From contig NZ_JALNWM010000134.1 in assembly GCF_023230885.1 (NCBI RefSeq), positions 1 through 9,197 of the forward strand: a DNA stretch of 9,197 nucleotides, given 5' to 3'. Below the pieces are notes generated by a model, which ran no database searches, was not told the DNA's origin, and saw nothing but the letters and a program-made list of their open reading frames with translations. Shown here piece by piece: positions 5,925 through 9,197 of this stretch; the first letter of the stretch is position 1, and each line of letters opens with the position of its first letter. Position numbers and translations under genes: made by a program. This stretch comes from Desulfocurvus sp. (GTDB lineage Bacteria; Desulfobacterota; Desulfovibrionia; Desulfovibrionales; Desulfovibrionaceae).

Positions 5925-6314
5925 ATGCTCCGCACAACCGTCATGCCCCTCCTGGCCGCCGCGCTGGTGGTCCTTTTCCTGGCGCAGCCCGCCCACTGCG
6001 GCAGCCTGACCCTGCGCAACGAATCCCCCGACGCCAGCTATTGCGTGGCCTTCGACCTGTGGGACGCCAGCGGCCCGGCCCGGCGCAGCCTGACCTGCGC
6101 CCCCGGCAACACCCAGACCTTCCAGGCGCCGCCCCTGCGGGCCATCGGCAAGCTTGCGGTCTACCGCCTGCCCGAGGGCGCCACCTGCGCCCACCCCCCG
6201 ACCATCCCCGAGGCCCGGAACGACCCGGGATTCCTGCTGCCCCTGCGCAGCTACACGGTGCATGTGCTGCCCGACGGGACGGTGCGCATCACCGACCGCC
6301 GCGAACCGCGCTGA
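5925..6314 (+). CDS. Small secreted protein with four cysteines, function unknown
   Basis: A 129-residue protein that I do not recognise. It begins with a clear signal peptide: MLRTT, hydrophobic core VMPLLAAALVVLFLA (6-20), then QPAHC, with likely signal peptidase I cleavage near residue 25 (Cys25-Gly26). PAHC is not a good lipobox, so a lipoprotein is unlikely. The mature part has about 104 residues with Cys40, Cys58 and Cys88 after the cleavage-site Cys25. It looks like short beta strands (SLTLRNES, SYCVAFDLW, GKLAVYRL, SYTVHVLPDGTVRITD), suggesting a small periplasmic beta fold. The start is uncertain: ATG 5925 places the signal peptide normally but has only a weak Shine-Dalgarno; ATG 5883 would add 14 residues (MKPEASPPGDGIRA) and ATG 5943 would remove six. 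Codon bias (G/C third positions) and the signal peptide support a real gene. It follows mcp on the same strand with a 172-bp gap, so cotranscription is possible, not shown. Confidence 0.75.
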   Translation: MLRTTVMPLLAAALVVLFLAQPAHCGSLTLRNESPDASYCVAFDLWDASGPARRSLTCAPGNTQTFQAPPLRAIGKLAVYRLPEGATCAHPPTIPEARNDPGFLLPLRSYTVHVLPDGTVRITDRREPR

Positions 6315-6340
6315 GCCCCCGGCTCCGCAGGCCGCCGTGC

Positions 6341-6359
6341 GCCGGGCCGCCGCCCCGGC
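6341..6359. terminator. GC hairpin between convergent genes
   Basis: GCCGGG (6341-6346) and CCCGGC (6354-6359) form a 6-bp inverted repeat with a 7-nt loop in the 48-bp gap between the secreted-protein stop and the topB stop. It could serve both convergent transcripts. There is no T-run on either strand, so the call rests on position and stem only. Confidence 0.3.
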
Positions 6360-6362
6360 CCC

Positions 6363-8648
<2,286 letters not shown>

Positions 8649-8653
8649 GGCAG

Positions 8654-8670
8654 GCCCTGTCTACCAGGGC
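8654..8670 (-). promoter_or_regulatory. Hairpin holding the topB ribosome binding site
   Basis: GCCCTG (8654-8659) and CAGGGC (8665-8670) form a perfect 6-bp inverted repeat with a 5-nt loop, starting five bases upstream of the topB ATG. In the topB mRNA the ATG-proximal arm contains CAGGG, the only Shine-Dalgarno-like sequence, so it would be paired when the hairpin forms. A regulatory effect is inferred. Confidence 0.4.
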
Positions 8671-8687
8671 TTGGGCCCGGGGGGAAG

Positions 8688-8720
8688 GGCCGGGGGCCCG
8701 GCAAAAGCCGGGCCCCGGCC
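8688..8720. terminator. Long GC hairpin between the tail gene and topB
   Basis: GGGGCCCGGC (8693-8702) and GCCGGGCCCC (8707-8716) pair perfectly around AAAA. A further GGCC/GGCC pair (8688-8691 with 8717-8720) extends the stem past a one-base bulge. On the minus strand it would end transcription from the tail gene before topB. It lacks a T-run, so it may be factor-dependent or merely insulating. Confidence 0.45.
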
Positions 8721-8757
8721 ACGGGCCGCGCCCCGGGGGGGGCGGGAGGGCGGACAA

Positions 8758-8813
8758 GGGCGCCCGGGAAGGGGCGCCCGGCGGGAAAAGGCTGCGGCCC
8801 CTACCCCAGGGGC
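8758..8813. repeat. Two further hairpins at the end of the tail gene
   Basis: GGGCGCCC occurs at 8758-8765 and again at 8772-8779; the two copies can pair with each other as an 8-bp stem, and each is itself a palindrome. GCCCCT (8797-8802) and AGGGGC (8808-8813) form a 6-bp stem overlapping the tail gene's stop codon. With the hairpin at 8688-8720 they fill the 150-bp gap upstream of topB, which has no gene. Confidence 0.45.
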
Positions 8814-9197
8814 GGGGCGGGCCACTGCACCGCCCCCGGGAACCCCGGCTGCCCCGGCACGTCGCGCAGAGCCTGGCGGTACTCGGCCCAGGCCGCGCGC
8901 TGGGCGTTGTCCAGCGGCGCGTCGGGCAGCTGCGTCCAGTCGCAGGCGACCAGGCGCGCGTCGCGCTCGGCGCGCCGCGCGGCGGCCAGCTCCCCGGGGC
9001 CGGGCTCGGGCGCTGCGTCGGCCCAGCCCGGCGGCAGGGGGCCGAGCTCGGTGACGGTCGCGGGCTGGCCGTCCAGCCAGCCCCGGCGCCCCCGGTGGTC
9101 CTCCGCCAGGGTCCAGGCGGCGCCGGACCAGACGGCGGCCAGCCCCTGGGGCGCGGCGGGCGGGGCCAGGGTGGTGGCGTGGGCCGGGATGAGCCAG
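8801..9197 (-). CDS. Phage tail fibre assembly chaperone-like protein, 3' part (cut by window edge)
   Basis: The minus strand is open from the right edge to a TAG at 8803-8801, giving 131 residues without a start in the window. The C-terminal half is the recognisable part: RDARLVACDWTQLPDAPL (78-95), then AWAEYRQALRDVPGQPGFP (102-120) and VQWPAPP. This matches the small C-terminal domain of phage tail assembly chaperones (Phage_tail_APC type; pattern R-x-LL-x-x-x-DWTQL-x-DAPL ... W-x-x-YRQALRD-x-P-x-Q-x-GFP ... V-x-WP-x-P). The N-terminal half, WSGAAWTLAEDHRGRRGWLDG (23-43), resembles the segment seen in tail fibre assembly proteins. In phages such proteins act beside tail fibre genes to help fold or attach fibres. 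The family fit is my reading of the motifs, not a search. It implies a prophage or remnant continuing to the right. GC content matches the host, so the element may be long resident or from a related phage. Confidence 0.85.
   Translation of the reverse strand, partial: WLIPAHATTLAPPAAPQGLAAVWSGAAWTLAEDHRGRRGWLDGQPATVTELGPLPPGWADAAPEPGPGELAAARRAERDARLVACDWTQLPDAPLDNAQRAAWAEYRQALRDVPGQPGFPGAVQWPAPPLG

Noticed and set aside
5985..6002. Lipobox in the small secreted protein
   Set aside because: The residues before Cys25 are PAH rather than the L-A/S-G/A pattern, so ordinary signal peptidase cleavage is more likely.
8649..8800. Phage attachment site or tRNA at the topB/prophage junction
   Set aside because: No tRNA-like sequence is visible, and a direct repeat partner would lie outside the window, so this cannot be supported.

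Overview
This window is a very GC-rich bacterial stretch: most of it looks about 70-80% G+C by eye, with strong G/C bias at third codon positions. The gene content points to a motile bacterium that oxidises lactate. The high GC, the LutABC lactate-oxidation proteins, the Cache-PAS chemoreceptor and the topoisomerase type would suit a Desulfovibrionaceae-like sulfate reducer. That placement is an inference, because nothing here is a taxonomic marker.

Layout. Positions 1-125 hold the 5' end of a small coiled-coil gene on the minus strand. It and its upstream region lie in an island of about 48% G+C (hand count of 1-210), which stops abruptly before the lut operon. Positions 271-3105 are a compact minus-strand operon lutA-lutB-lutC, transcribed right to left. 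The genes overlap by 4 and 8 nt and each has a clear ribosome binding site. A 217-bp divergent intergenic region follows, with a recognisable sigma70-type promoter and two short dyads on the lut side. Positions 3323-5752 encode a full-length methyl-accepting chemotaxis protein on the plus strand (transmembrane helix, Cache-like periplasmic sensor, transmembrane helix, HAMP, PAS, signalling domain). Positions 5925-6314 encode a small, unrecognised secreted protein with four cysteines, preceded by a hairpin-rich leader. Convergent to it, 6363-8648 on the minus strand encodes DNA topoisomerase III with a Pro/Ala-rich insert before its C-terminal zinc-binding domain. After a 150-bp stretch of GC-rich hairpins, 8801-9197 on the minus strand is the 3' part of a phage tail fibre assembly chaperone-like gene, so the window probably ends at or inside a prophage or prophage remnant.

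How the genes work together. LutABC oxidises L-lactate to pyruvate and passes electrons to the membrane. The divergently transcribed chemoreceptor shares its upstream region, so a link between lactate (or related carboxylate) sensing and its catabolism is a reasonable but untested idea. TopB and the tail gene are co-oriented but separated by hairpins, and I see no functional link between them.

I did not find a clearly new multi-gene system. The points most worth checking are the foreign-looking left edge with its hairpin over a start codon, the mcp-lut arrangement with dyads over the promoter, the topB start region (Shine-Dalgarno in a hairpin), the insert in TopB, and the unannotated secreted Cys protein. 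Long open frames antisense to the real genes are GC artefacts and are left out.
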